This document shows, piece by piece, positions 23,180 to 33,166 of a stretch of 64,000 nt of DNA (its first letter is position 1; the number at the start of each line of letters is the position of its first letter). The notes under the pieces are model-generated. The model had not been told where the DNA came from, did not search any database, and saw only the letters and a list, made by a program, of their open reading frames with translations. The stretch is from the NCBI GenBank assembly GCA_006503475.1, contig RSEH01000205.1:1-64000 (forward strand). Reading direction: 5' to 3'. The translations under genes were made by a program, and so were the position numbers. Origin of the DNA: Stentor roeselii (Eukaryota; Ciliophora; Heterotrichea; Heterotrichida; Stentoridae).

Positions 23180-24140
23180 ATGCATTGTGATTATTGCCTA
23201 AAAGCTTTGTCATCTGAATATAAAAGAAAATGCGAGACATGCACTTCTATCATATGCAGAAATTTCATATCATTTCTCTACAAAAATTCACAGTCTCTAT
23301 GTCCAATCTGCAAAAAATCAAAAGTTCCTCCAAAAGAAACGAAAGAAATGAGTCCAAGACCTCATCAAGCCTTAAAAAACTCAGAAGATCAAATCAAACA
23401 TTTGATCAGAAACACTGAAGATGATCTTATAAAAATCAAAAAACTTTCAAATTATTCAAAATGCGAGAAAATATTAAAAATCGGCCCAAATCATCTTAAA
23501 TCCGGGCAAGACATAAAAAAATCTCTAAAAAAATTCCAGAAACTTGAACTCTTTTCCTTCAATCAACAAAAAATCAGCGAAAACCTGGCCTTGAAGTATC
23601 AAATTGATTTACAGCAAATTATTTCAACCCTTGGAAGATTTGCAGTGCCACGGGAATTAAAAATAATAAAAAGAAAAGATCCTAAATGTCTTGAGGGTCA
23701 AAATGGCCTTCTTTGGCTTGGAGATATTCTAAACTTCAATTGGATTACAACAGGTAGTTTAATACAGAAAATAAAGCTGTTATCTGAAAGGCCTATGCAT
23801 TTAATTGCTATTGGAATGGGGAATTCAATTGGATTAAATACAGGAATTTTGCTATTTTTGTTTGAGGATTTATGAAGATAATAGAGGTATTTATTCTGAG
23901 AGTTTTCTGAAAACTGATGAAAGTAAAGATGCTAGGCTTACTATTGAAATCGAGCTTAAACATCCTGTTATGTTAGTCAATGGTGAAATATACAGTTTTT
24001 ATTATGAATATAGTGGACCGACCTTTTATTGTTTTGAAAAAAATATGGAATCGATTTGGAGTGATGAGAACTATTTGGTCCAACATTCAGATGAAGCGAA
24101 TTTAACTCCTATGATATATATGAAGTATAAAATTAACTAG
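23180..24140 (+). CDS. Gene B, copy 1: RING-like plus PHR-like domain protein (frameshifted)
   Basis: The ATG at 23180 gives MHCDYC, equivalent to the Cys-rich starts of copies 2 and 3. Residues about 3-45 hold a small RING-like module (CxxC...C..C...C..C...CPIC). After a helical middle comes a beta-rich domain of about 150 residues (ITTGSLIQKIKLLSERPMHL...; later HPVMLVNGEIYSFYYEYSG) that resembles the PHR domain of BTBD and PAM/highwire proteins. The frame breaks at TGA 23873-23875. The continuing frame to 24140 aligns with the paralogues if one T is removed from the T run at 23861-23863. It lies 117 nt after gene A and duplicated with it. Assignment to PHR is by pattern only. Confidence 0.68.
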
Positions 24141-24437
24141 AATATTAATTTATGGATATTTTCTTTTATCCCTTATTCTTCATCACTCTGTAGAATGTCT
24201 ATTGTTTAATACTAGCCTACTAAACTTATTTAATTTGAGGTTTTATTGATTTTAATATATGTTTTGACTCTTTGACTTTCATTTGTCATCTTAATATTAA
24301 ATTTATTCTTTTTGTATATTCTGTAGAAAATTCAACAAATTGAAACTAGCTTTCCACAAACTCACATTGAAGTTGATATACCCTTATATTAAGTTCCCAC
24401 CTTTTACATAAAGTATATCTTAGTATTCTATATAATT

Positions 24438-26309
24438 ATGGAAAAGAATAAGAAAAAGGTAGGCTTAGACAAAAAAAAAAACTCAGCAAGAAATAATAAC
24501 AGCCTGAAGGTGATCAATAGTATACCATCATCCTTATCAAATTTTATTTCAAATACTTCATCAGAAAACAAACTTAAGCAAAATTTGAAAAGTGATATAA
24601 TTTCAAGAGAGAATTTTGCAAGCAGTCTTCCTGCCGATACTTATCAGGGATTAGAGGCACCGGCATTTGGTTCAAATTTCAAAATGCCCACATCAACATC
24701 AATTACAAAATCATCATCCCATATTAAGAAGTCAGAAAAGCCCAAATACAATAATTACTCTACCAAAGCCATCAATGAAACTAAAACAAAAAATATAAAT
24801 TCTTTAAAATCACTTGAATCATTAAAAGAAATTGCTATTAAACCTCAACAACAGAAATATGGACAAAACAAAGGATTGATTCTACATTCTTTGAATGGAA
24901 GAAACACCAAATCACCTAACAATTCATATAATAAAAAATATAGTTCATTAAATTACATAAAATTTGAAGAAGATGCCAAAATTTCAGATATAAAAACAAA
25001 TAAAAATAAAGTAATCATTTATAAAACAGAACCTTCATCACAAAAATTATCTCTTTTAATCCCAGAAAGTAAAAATAAAGTTCAAGAAATAAACCCTAAA
25101 CATGAAATTCTATCTGAAGAAAATAGGCTATCGTTAAAAAGAAATGTTTCTGAAGAGGTAAAAAAACTTCCAGATATTCTTATTAAAAATAAAGAAAGAA
25201 AAATAATAAAAGATAACCCAAAAGAACGATTTCAATCTAATTTTTACTCTCAATTAATTGAAGATACCAAAGAAGAAACTAATTTAAAAAACCACGAAGA
25301 AAAGAAATTAAATAATATTGAATTGAATATAAAAGACTATAATACTTCAAAATTTCATGAATATCAAAACGAAATACCTAAAATCGACATAAAAAGCTTT
25401 CAAAACTCTAAACCTGAGTTTACAATTAAAAGAAAAATAAATATTGAATGTTTTATATGTAAAAAAATATTAACAACGGACAAGTACAAAAATTCTTTCT
25501 GCAAAAATCACTTTTATTGCAGTAATTGTATAAATAATAAAACTACTAAAACTGATTGCTATCTTTGTTCAAAATATTTTGAGGAAGACAAGAATTTTTA
25601 TTCTAATAAGAATAATTATTTTAAACCACTGAGAGAAATTGATCAGAAACAAGAAAAAGATAAGAATGTCCAACAAGTGAACAATTATTTTGAACGCACT
25701 TTAACTCCCTTCGGAAAAAAAAACGACCAAATTATTATCGACTTTCAAAAACCATCCGAAGTAATCCCTTCAATTCAAGAAAATCGCTCAAAACTAAACC
25801 TTAAAAAACAAATTGATCTCGAAAATACTCCTAAAATAAAAATAGACATAAAACCATCATATATTCCACCAAACCAAAATAAAACATCTTTAAATGAAAT
25901 CCAGAAAATTTTTGAAATTCCTAAAAAAAATGAATTTTATAATCAAGATGAAATTATTTCTGTTTCATGCAAGATTTGTAGAGATTCGAGTGAAGTTTGG
26001 GGATTTCTTTGCAATCATAATGTTTGTTTGAAATGTTTGATTCTTTCTTGCATTAACCAGATTTATGATTTTTTTACCCAGTATCAAATGAAGAGAGATG
26101 TCGCTTATTCTAACTTTCACTATATTTGCCCGATTCCTGATTGCAAGGACAAAATCTCGGTACCGACGATCATGGTGAAAAAATACTTGAAAGAGTTTTT
26201 TGTTCAAGGGGATCTAAGATTTGCGGGTTTTCAATTTTTGGAAGATATTATTGGAAATTGGATTCCCTATTTTGATGGTCTACCTCACTGGGTATATGAT
26301 AAGAATTAG
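24438..26309 (+). CDS. Gene A, copy 2: disordered protein with RING/RBR-like zinc modules
   Basis: An intact 623-residue frame starting at TATAATTATGG. Residues 1-330 are Lys/Asn/Ser-rich and presumably disordered. Residues about 335-380 form a Cys/His module (CFICKKIL...CKNHFYCSNC...CYLC). Another disordered stretch follows. Residues about 510-590 form the RING1-like module (CKICRDSS, CNHNVCLKCL, CPIPDCKDKISVP). The protein ends WIPYFDGLPHWVYDKN, the family signature. Without IBR or RING2 it cannot act as a canonical RBR ligase; a RING-type adaptor or ligase role is inferred. Gene B copy 2 follows after 396 nt on the same strand. Confidence 0.85.
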   Translation: MEKNKKKVGLDKKKNSARNNNSLKVINSIPSSLSNFISNTSSENKLKQNLKSDIISRENFASSLPADTYQGLEAPAFGSNFKMPTSTSITKSSSHIKKSEKPKYNNYSTKAINETKTKNINSLKSLESLKEIAIKPQQQKYGQNKGLILHSLNGRNTKSPNNSYNKKYSSLNYIKFEEDAKISDIKTNKNKVIIYKTEPSSQKLSLLIPESKNKVQEINPKHEILSEENRLSLKRNVSEEVKKLPDILIKNKERKIIKDNPKERFQSNFYSQLIEDTKEETNLKNHEEKKLNNIELNIKDYNTSKFHEYQNEIPKIDIKSFQNSKPEFTIKRKINIECFICKKILTTDKYKNSFCKNHFYCSNCINNKTTKTDCYLCSKYFEEDKNFYSNKNNYFKPLREIDQKQEKDKNVQQVNNYFERTLTPFGKKNDQIIIDFQKPSEVIPSIQENRSKLNLKKQIDLENTPKIKIDIKPSYIPPNQNKTSLNEIQKIFEIPKKNEFYNQDEIISVSCKICRDSSEVWGFLCNHNVCLKCLILSCINQIYDFFTQYQMKRDVAYSNFHYICPIPDCKDKISVPTIMVKKYLKEFFVQGDLRFAGFQFLEDIIGNWIPYFDGLPHWVYDKN

Positions 26310-26705
26310 AATAATTAGGATTTAATTAATGAAGATATTTTTAAGAGGGTGTTTTTTTGGAAAAGAATCAGGTTTTTGTAAAGATAATTTAAGGATTTAA
26401 TTAAATGATATTTAGGTTAATCTCTGTTTGGTAATCATGATAGCAAGCTAGAGTTAGAGTATATTTATAAAGATTATATATTATTCGTTTTTGTATTTAA
26501 ATGTTTTCAATATATCTTAAAATCTTTAGGATTCTTTAAGAACGATTGACTTTTTTAGATTGGTTTTCCATTTCAAGATTAGAATGGTTTTTAAATACTC
26601 GTAAGAGATAATGAAATTAAAATATACCCTTTTAATTAAATCAGTCTTCATTCATGTATTCTAATATAAGTTCAGAAACCTTCTAAAAAATAGAATAATA
26701 AAATT
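26310..26705. other. Spacer between genes A2 and B2
   Basis: 396 bases, AT-rich, no ORF or repeat recognised. The spacer is much longer than in unit 3 (24 nt), so B2 must have its own promoter here unless the pair is co-transcribed. Confidence 0.45.
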
Positions 26706-27668
26706 ATGGAAAAGCTAGGACAATGCCTTTATTGTTTAAAACTTAACATAAAATCAACTCCTTTGCTCATAATAAACTGTTTATGCCAAATTTGTGAAGC
26801 CTGCTTGAATTTCTTGATTAAGTCCCAATTTTTTTCATGTCCCTTTTGTGATACAGAATTCAAAAAAATGCATCAAGACCTTGCCCTAATCACAGTCGAT
26901 GTAAATTCAAATCAACCCGAATTTTCATCATCAAAAGTCTCAAACCATTTAAAAAACCTTCTCAAATCCTATAACGAGAAAAAAAAACAGTTCTTTACTT
27001 TAATTTCTCTAAGAAACTCCGAAGAAATCTCTGTTCTTTCATCTATTCTTCTAAAAAACCCTTCAGAAATATCAAAATTACTTAAATTTATAAGAAAAAT
27101 GAATATTTTTCATTACAATAAGATTTACCCTTTGATCCAATATGCTGTTTATGACAGTTGTTGTTCTACGGAGCTTTCTCAAATCTCTTCAATGGTCTTA
27201 AAAAGAGAAAAGTCGAAACTTCAAGATTCTGGAAATTTTTTCTTTTTAGGAAATAATTTTGCTTATTATCTTATTCTTGATCAAGGAATCGTTTCTCACA
27301 AATTTAAAATCATCTCAGGATCTCCCACGTGTGTCATTGAACTTGGAATCGGTAATTCTGCAGGTGTTGACTCTAGTATTTTTCTTAATAGCCTTGAAAT
27401 TAAGGAAGATGATAAGGTTATTTATACTGATTTTCCTCAAGTGCTTATAAATAATACTGATTCGAGACTCAATTTTGGAATTGAACTGTCAAACCCTATT
27501 TGGCTTTATGAAGGAAGAACTTATGATTTTAGTTACCATGTTTGTGTTAGATATTGCTATGCTGTTAAATATGTGGAAGAGTTTTATGAAGTTTCAGGAC
27601 TTAAAATTCAGCATTTTAATATGGAAAATGTAGCATTTTTAACATTTTACTTAAAAGTCAAGAAATAA
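26706..27668 (+). CDS. Gene B, copy 2: RING-like plus PHR-like domain protein
   Basis: An intact 320-residue protein. Residues about 8-50 contain CLYCLK, CLCQICEACL and CPFC, a compact RING-like zinc module. Residues 55-160 are helical. Residues about 170-320 form a beta-rich domain with the pattern of a PHR domain (HKFKIISGSPTCVIELGIGN; later LSNPIWLYEGRTYDFSYHV). In PAM/highwire-type ligases RING and PHR domains act together in substrate ubiquitination; here they share a very small protein. Being the intact version, it is the reference for the frameshift in copy 1. Function inferred only. Confidence 0.82.
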   Translation: MEKLGQCLYCLKLNIKSTPLLIINCLCQICEACLNFLIKSQFFSCPFCDTEFKKMHQDLALITVDVNSNQPEFSSSKVSNHLKNLLKSYNEKKKQFFTLISLRNSEEISVLSSILLKNPSEISKLLKFIRKMNIFHYNKIYPLIQYAVYDSCCSTELSQISSMVLKREKSKLQDSGNFFFLGNNFAYYLILDQGIVSHKFKIISGSPTCVIELGIGNSAGVDSSIFLNSLEIKEDDKVIYTDFPQVLINNTDSRLNFGIELSNPIWLYEGRTYDFSYHVCVRYCYAVKYVEEFYEVSGLKIQHFNMENVAFLTFYLKVKK

Positions 27669-28299
27669 TCTTATAATTTCATATTAAAAGTATTAATATT
27701 ATTATTTTATATCACTAAGAATACATTTTTTGGAGTAATTAACACTTCAAAGTCTTTCATTAGAATTGATTTTAATATAAAACTGTTATTCAAATCATAA
27801 ACTATTTTTTTGAAGAGTAAACATTTATAAAACAAATTTATCTTTAAGAATGTATTGGGAATGAAAATAAAATAAAAAAACTTTCTATCTTAAATTCGAG
27901 TATGTTTACTAGTCATAAATTCTAAATTTATTCATTTATTATTCATAAAATCGTTTAAAATATATAATGTTCAGAATTAATTGTGTCTTAGTAAGTATTT
28001 CATGTAAAATGCTATTTGTGTCCAAGTGATTTTAATAAGATTGACAATAATATGAATTAATACCAGTATAGATTATTTTAAATCATCATTCAAAATATAT
28101 CTTAAATGATTCAGAAAAATGATTACAGAAATGACTGTATAAAATCATCAGTATCATCATCTACATAATAAAAATAATTTTTGAGAAAAAATTTACTTCT
28201 ATAACTTTATGATTGTATAGCAAACTTTAATTTAAACAAGAAAATGAATACAAAAATTACCAGCTAACAACAAGTAATAGATCAATAGATTTTTTTAAA
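27669..28299. other. Intergenic, nothing recognised
   Basis: About 630 bases after gene B2, AT-rich, without a convincing ORF, RNA gene or repeat. It merges into the decayed A-like copy. Confidence 0.4.
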
Positions 28300-29300
28300 T
28301 GTTATTCTACCCAAATAAATCAATCTTTAAAGACATATCAAAAGAAAGGATTACAAAAGCACAATCACCAAATAATTATATTTTGAATAATCTTTAAACC
28401 AAACAAAGTTCAAGCAGTGAAAAACAAAATATTGAAAGAACAAACACAAGTAGTAAAAAAAATCCAAGGAATATATAAACGAAAATCCTTGATAGGACAA
28501 AGTGTTAGGGCAAAAAATCGCTTCTCTATAGAGGAAAATAAATCATTTAAACCTAGCGATTAAAAAAAGATCATTAATCTGATACAGAAGGAAATAAATC
28601 ATCTCAAGTAAAGAAATTCAATTCCAATATAAATCATAAAAATACTGAATTAAATATTAGATCAAAAGTCAATACTAAATTCTAAAAATAAAAAGTGTTC
28701 AATTTGTAAAGAAATTCTGAAAATTGATAACGACCTTGATGTTTAGATGACAATAGATATACTGGTATCTTTCCTCACACCCTGCAATATAAAAAATCAA
28801 AACCTGCTCAGGCACAGCAAAAAAATCAACAAACTAAAAAAAAACATAAAAAAATTCAGAAGCCTTTCTTCAACTCAAAGAAAAATCAACGAACGCGAAT
28901 CAAAAGTTCATCGTATTAAGTCTAATCAAATCAAAGTAGATCATCCAGTAAGATATTGATAAGTTTTTCAAAACCAGATGCAGCCCAAGCCAAGCATTGA
29001 CGTAGACCTTTCTCTCCTCTCAAGCTTGTGGTGGATTCGCTGAATCAAAAGAATTCAATTTATCAGGGACTGAATTTTTCAACTTATAAAAAAATCAATC
29101 CATATAAAGTCTTAATACACTACTCGTTTTTCATCAAAAGAAAAAGTTCATGGTTGTATTTAATAAAATCATCTACTTTAAATTTTAGGCACATTTAAAT
29201 CAACTCCTTTATGTTTTGCATAACAAAGAAGCATCTAAGTCAAACTTTAATTCATTTATCTTTACCATCACTGCCATTCAATCCAAATTTTTTTATAAGT
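28300..29300 (+). pseudogene. Decayed gene A-like copy
   Basis: Several short frames keep the flavour of gene A. A Lys/Asn/Ser/Gln-rich stretch begins near 28310 with in-frame stops. Near 28690 comes KCSICKEILKIDND, matching the start of the first zinc module of copies 2 and 3 (CFICKKILTTDK and CYSCLKHLKIDK). Lys/Gln-rich frames follow to about 28950. Near 29015 a weak match ACGGFAESKEF lies where the RING1-like module is expected. Frameshifts and stops rule out a single product. It sits between units 2 and 3, where a tandem copy would be expected. No B-like remnant is visible. Confidence 0.45.
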
Positions 29301-29424
29301 CTCTTTCAGAACTTCTTTAAATATATTTAGATAGATAAAAGGATTCTGAAAGGAAAAGATAATCAAAGAGTATCGCCATTTCTTTTACTTTTATTTATTC
29401 AAGAAAGTTATTAATTTGTAGAAC

Positions 29425-30828
29425 ATGGGAAGAAATCCTAAACAAGGAGATGGATACTCAGAAAAATACAAGTCGTCAAAATCTAAACCTCTTCAGATCC
29501 CTAAACCTAGAGAAGGAAACAAAGAAAAAAACAATTATTCAAAATCTAATCCCCAAATGATTCCTAAACAAAAAAAAAATCAAGAAGAGCAATTATTCAT
29601 TATTTCTTCATCGGTAAAATATAATAATCCACAGAGCTTAAGTGAAAAAATTGATCGAAAAGATGAAAATTGCTATTCGGAACAAATTTTGATGAATAAT
29701 CCCAAAATTCATCCTAAAAGAACTGCATTAAGCCGAGAAAAAACATATCATAACAATTATATAGCTATGAAATCAATCAGCAAAACAGCAGAACGTCACA
29801 ATCCTCCTCAATACTTTGATTACAATCCAAATCGTTATCCGTATTATAAAAATAATAATAAAAACCATAAAACAGAAGAAAATAAAGATTTTGAAGAAGT
29901 AAAGCAAAAAAACGATGAAAAATTCTATCAAAATATTTCAAAAGATACTCAATTGAGATCTAAAACTGAAAACTCTTATTTAAATGAAAAGAAATTCTGC
30001 TATTCTTGCTTGAAACATTTAAAAATAGATAAATTTCAAACAGGTACATGTAAATTTCATTTCTACTGTGGTGTTTGTATCCTTGAATTGAAAAATCCTA
30101 TTAATTGTATGAATTGCTTGAAGAATTTTCAGAAAGATAAAAAAATTGATAGAAAAATTAAGTTGCTGCCTATTGAACATGATCAAAGACTTGACAAGGA
30201 AGAATCATCAAAAGTTTCTTCAAGTAAAGAATTTTTAAACTGGCCTGAGAAAAATAATCTAAGTGAAAAAAAGGATGATTTGTTGGAAAAAAATTTAAAA
30301 GATTCAGGTTTCTTTAAATCGAAGAGGTTCGAGAAAGATTCTGATTTGATTGAAATAAAAGATCGGAATGAAGTTGCGAAGTATTCACCAGGTGATAATC
30401 AAAGAAAAGCACATCAAGCAGCCATCAAAAATGAAAAAACAAAGACTCATGATCCAAGTAAGACTTATACCGTATTCAATGATGTTATGAGCTGTGATAT
30501 TTGCTCAAGTAATAAAGAAGTAAAAGGTTTTCTCTGCAATCATAATATCTGCATAAGTTGTCTGGTGCTTACTTGCTGCAATCAAATCAGCAGTTTTTTT
30601 TATCAGTATCATAAAAAGAAAGATATCCTTTATTCACAGTTCAATTATTTCTGTGCTATTGAAAACTGCTCTAAAGTAATCTCTGTGCCCACTGCACTTG
30701 TACTAAATCATTTGAATTTTTTTTTGAGTTGCAATGATCAGAAATTTTTAGCATTCAAAAATCTTCAAAATGAAACAAATGACTGGATTCCTTTCTTTGA
30801 TGGGCTTTCTTTTAAGTCAATTATTTAA
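29425..30828 (+). CDS. Gene A, copy 3: disordered protein with RING/RBR-like zinc modules
   Basis: An intact 467-residue protein, the shortest of the family. Residues 1-185 are Lys/Ser/Pro/Asn-rich. Residues about 190-235 form the first Cys module (CYSCLKHL, CKFHFYCGVC, CMNCLKNF). A Lys/Glu-rich linker follows. Residues about 355-430 form the RING1-like module (CDICSSNK, CNHNICISCL, CAIENCSKVISVP). It ends in DWIPFFDGL plus six residues that differ from the other copies. Gene B copy 3 starts only 24 nt after the stop, the tightest A-B spacing here, which favours co-expression. Specific function unknown. Confidence 0.85.
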   Translation: MGRNPKQGDGYSEKYKSSKSKPLQIPKPREGNKEKNNYSKSNPQMIPKQKKNQEEQLFIISSSVKYNNPQSLSEKIDRKDENCYSEQILMNNPKIHPKRTALSREKTYHNNYIAMKSISKTAERHNPPQYFDYNPNRYPYYKNNNKNHKTEENKDFEEVKQKNDEKFYQNISKDTQLRSKTENSYLNEKKFCYSCLKHLKIDKFQTGTCKFHFYCGVCILELKNPINCMNCLKNFQKDKKIDRKIKLLPIEHDQRLDKEESSKVSSSKEFLNWPEKNNLSEKKDDLLEKNLKDSGFFKSKRFEKDSDLIEIKDRNEVAKYSPGDNQRKAHQAAIKNEKTKTHDPSKTYTVFNDVMSCDICSSNKEVKGFLCNHNICISCLVLTCCNQISSFFYQYHKKKDILYSQFNYFCAIENCSKVISVPTALVLNHLNFFLSCNDQKFLAFKNLQNETNDWIPFFDGLSFKSII

Positions 30829-30852
30829 ATAGGATTAAAGTATTAATTAGAA

Positions 30853-31827
30853 ATGAAGAAATGTAGTTATTGCTTACGGGATTCGAAAAAAAGTCTTGAT
30901 CATACAAAAAAATGTTCTTGTCTTCTTTGTTTAAACTGTCTTTTGTTCTTGCAATCTTCGAATCATTTAATCTGCCCATTTCACTTAAATGAAATTATAA
31001 TCAAGCCGAAAAATTTGAGTTCTTACCAGAAATCTCAGAAAAGTTGCTTAACAATTCAAGATTCACCAAGACACGCTCTTGATAAACTGTTTTCTGAAAT
31101 CAAAGAACTGATAAAATTGCATGAATCTTCACATTTCAATATCAAAACACTTTTTTATGCGAAAAAATCTTTAGAAATTAGAGAAAAAACAAGTCTTGTG
31201 CTCAATGGTTTGAAAAGTGAGAAAGAAATGATTAATTTATTGAAAGCTTTGGATCTTTTTACCTATTTGAATATTCGCTTTGATTTCCTCAATTATTTTG
31301 ATTTTAACACAAGATGTGTTTTAGAAATCTCTAATCTTATGCATATTGGTTTGCTAAGAGAACGAAATTTAATTCCTGATCCTTCAAACTGCATGTTTTT
31401 CGGAAAGAACCTAACTTGCACCCTTACTGGATCTGGTATAAGTACTGAAAAGTTCATGGTATCTTCTGGTGACAACTTTGAGATAACAGCTTTAGGTGTT
31501 GGTTTATCAGTAGGTAAAAATTCAAGTATTTTCTACATGTTTTATGAAATTTCAGAAAATAAATCAGTAATTTCCCAGGAATTTATCACGAAAGAATTTA
31601 TTAACACTAGATCAAGTCTTACTGGAGAAATACCACTTAAAAGGCCGATTCTTCTGAAGAAAGGAGCTGAGTACAAGATCTGTTATCAGTTTAGTAGTGA
31701 AAATTTTTATACTTTAGCGTCCCATGATCGAGAGTTTTATTTTGGAGAGCTTGTTCTGAAAAATATTAATGAAGGTTGCACGTTTGTTACGTTGTACCTA
31801 AGGTTGAATCGTAGAACATTAGTTTAG
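30853..31827 (+). CDS. Gene B, copy 3: RING-like plus PHR-like domain protein
   Basis: An intact 324-residue protein. Residues 4-45 hold the RING-like module (CSYCLRD, CSCLLCLNCL, CPFH; the last pair ends in His rather than Cys). A helical middle follows. From about 175 comes the PHR-like beta domain (EKFMVSSGDNFEITALGVGL; later LKRPILLKKGAEYKICYQF). It starts 24 nt after gene A3. Conservation of the whole domain across three otherwise divergent copies suggests it is the functional core of the B family. Confidence 0.82.
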   Translation: MKKCSYCLRDSKKSLDHTKKCSCLLCLNCLLFLQSSNHLICPFHLNEIIIKPKNLSSYQKSQKSCLTIQDSPRHALDKLFSEIKELIKLHESSHFNIKTLFYAKKSLEIREKTSLVLNGLKSEKEMINLLKALDLFTYLNIRFDFLNYFDFNTRCVLEISNLMHIGLLRERNLIPDPSNCMFFGKNLTCTLTGSGISTEKFMVSSGDNFEITALGVGLSVGKNSSIFYMFYEISENKSVISQEFITKEFINTRSSLTGEIPLKRPILLKKGAEYKICYQFSSENFYTLASHDREFYFGELVLKNINEGCTFVTLYLRLNRRTLV

Positions 31828-33166
31828 TTTAATGTTTTTAAATTATTAGTTATTTAATCTTGTTCTGAAAACTTTGAATATTGTCATCCTGCTTAAGAGA
31901 TATGAAAGTTTTATCCTTCGCCACCATTTACGAATAAAACTTACTCATTTTATAGACTTGAAATAGTAATAGCACTATACCATACAAAAATCCTCAAAAG
32001 TTAGTTGATTAGTAAGACTTTATTAAATAAATCGAATAATAATACGATTTGGTTTGTTATATTGAAAGAAGCTATGATAAACAATAAGTTTTCAGTAAAT
32101 TAAGGTTTAATCATAATCACCTTGTTATTCATAATGGCTCCACTGAGCTTAATAAAGTGAAATTAAGCATCAAATTATCAAATCTCTTATTGAGCCACAA
32201 AATTCTTTAGACTTTACTAAATTTTTTCATTTATCATGAGAACTGAATCCCATGTGCCATTAGGTCTCCAGCTATATGAAAATTTTTAATTTTCATAATT
32301 TAATATAGAATAATCAGGTAAGTTTAAATAGAACTATAGATCATTGATCTTATTTACATTATAATAAGGATGATCGCAACAATAAAACTCATTATTGTCT
32401 AAAACTTCCAATTTCTGATTAGGCTACTAAGACTAGTGCTAAACAATTCTTTTAACTAGATAATATTAATCTTATTTATTGACCTAAGATTCAAATTTGT
32501 CTTATAAATGATTTAATTACTTGTAATTATCTTTATTACCTTAAACATCTGAGGAGATTCAGCATCTAATAATTGTTCTTCAATCTAATCTTATTGGGAT
32601 ATCTTGATCTATTTCCTAAAAGATGATCAATAAAAATTTCCTGATTTGCATAGAAATAAATCAAAGATTTTTTAAGCTCCTTTCTATCTTCAAAAGATAA
32701 AAGCAAAAAAAAATTTCTTACTGCTGACAGTAAGGTATTCACTGATAATTACTTATAATTATTCCTGCAAAAAAGATAATTCAAATTTCCCATGTTGAAG
32801 ACATCACACAAACTTTCCTAATAAAAATAATGAAAAATCACTTCAAACCCATCAAGTCCTAAAAATTCAAAAAAACATCAGATCCTCTAAAATCACAATC
32901 ACTTAAAATATCCCTAATAAGCCAATCATCAAAAAATCTAAAACATTCCAAATTCACCCAAAACCAAACCCCATTCACCCTCCTCTCCCAAAATTTATAA
33001 AAAAACCTCTAAAAAATTCCAAATCCTTCCACAAAACCCTCAACTTTTCCTAAAATAAATAAAAACCCAAACTTCTTCTTCCACTTAAAAAAATCTCATC
33101 CCGAAAAATTTTCCATTCTAATCACCTAAAAACCCTGAATCTCCTCCATTAAATTAACAATTTGAA
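31828..33166. other. Intergenic; C-rich, G-poor promoter-side tract at its right end
   Basis: 1.3 kb without a convincing ORF. From about 32800 to 33160 the plus strand becomes strikingly rich in A and C with almost no G, just before the start of the giant plus-strand gene. Similar tracts precede other starts in the window. The rest is ordinary AT-rich DNA. Confidence 0.5.

Noticed and set aside
23860-23876. A possible 16- or 17-nt intron explaining the break in gene B copy 1
   Set aside because: No GT...AG segment of 15 or 16 nt bridges the two frames before the stop; a one-base T indel fits the paralogue alignment better.
28508-28530. ATCGCTTCTC, identical to the start of U2 snRNA
   Set aside because: The following bases do not match U2 (no branch-binding segment or Sm site), and the stretch lies in a decayed gene A copy.
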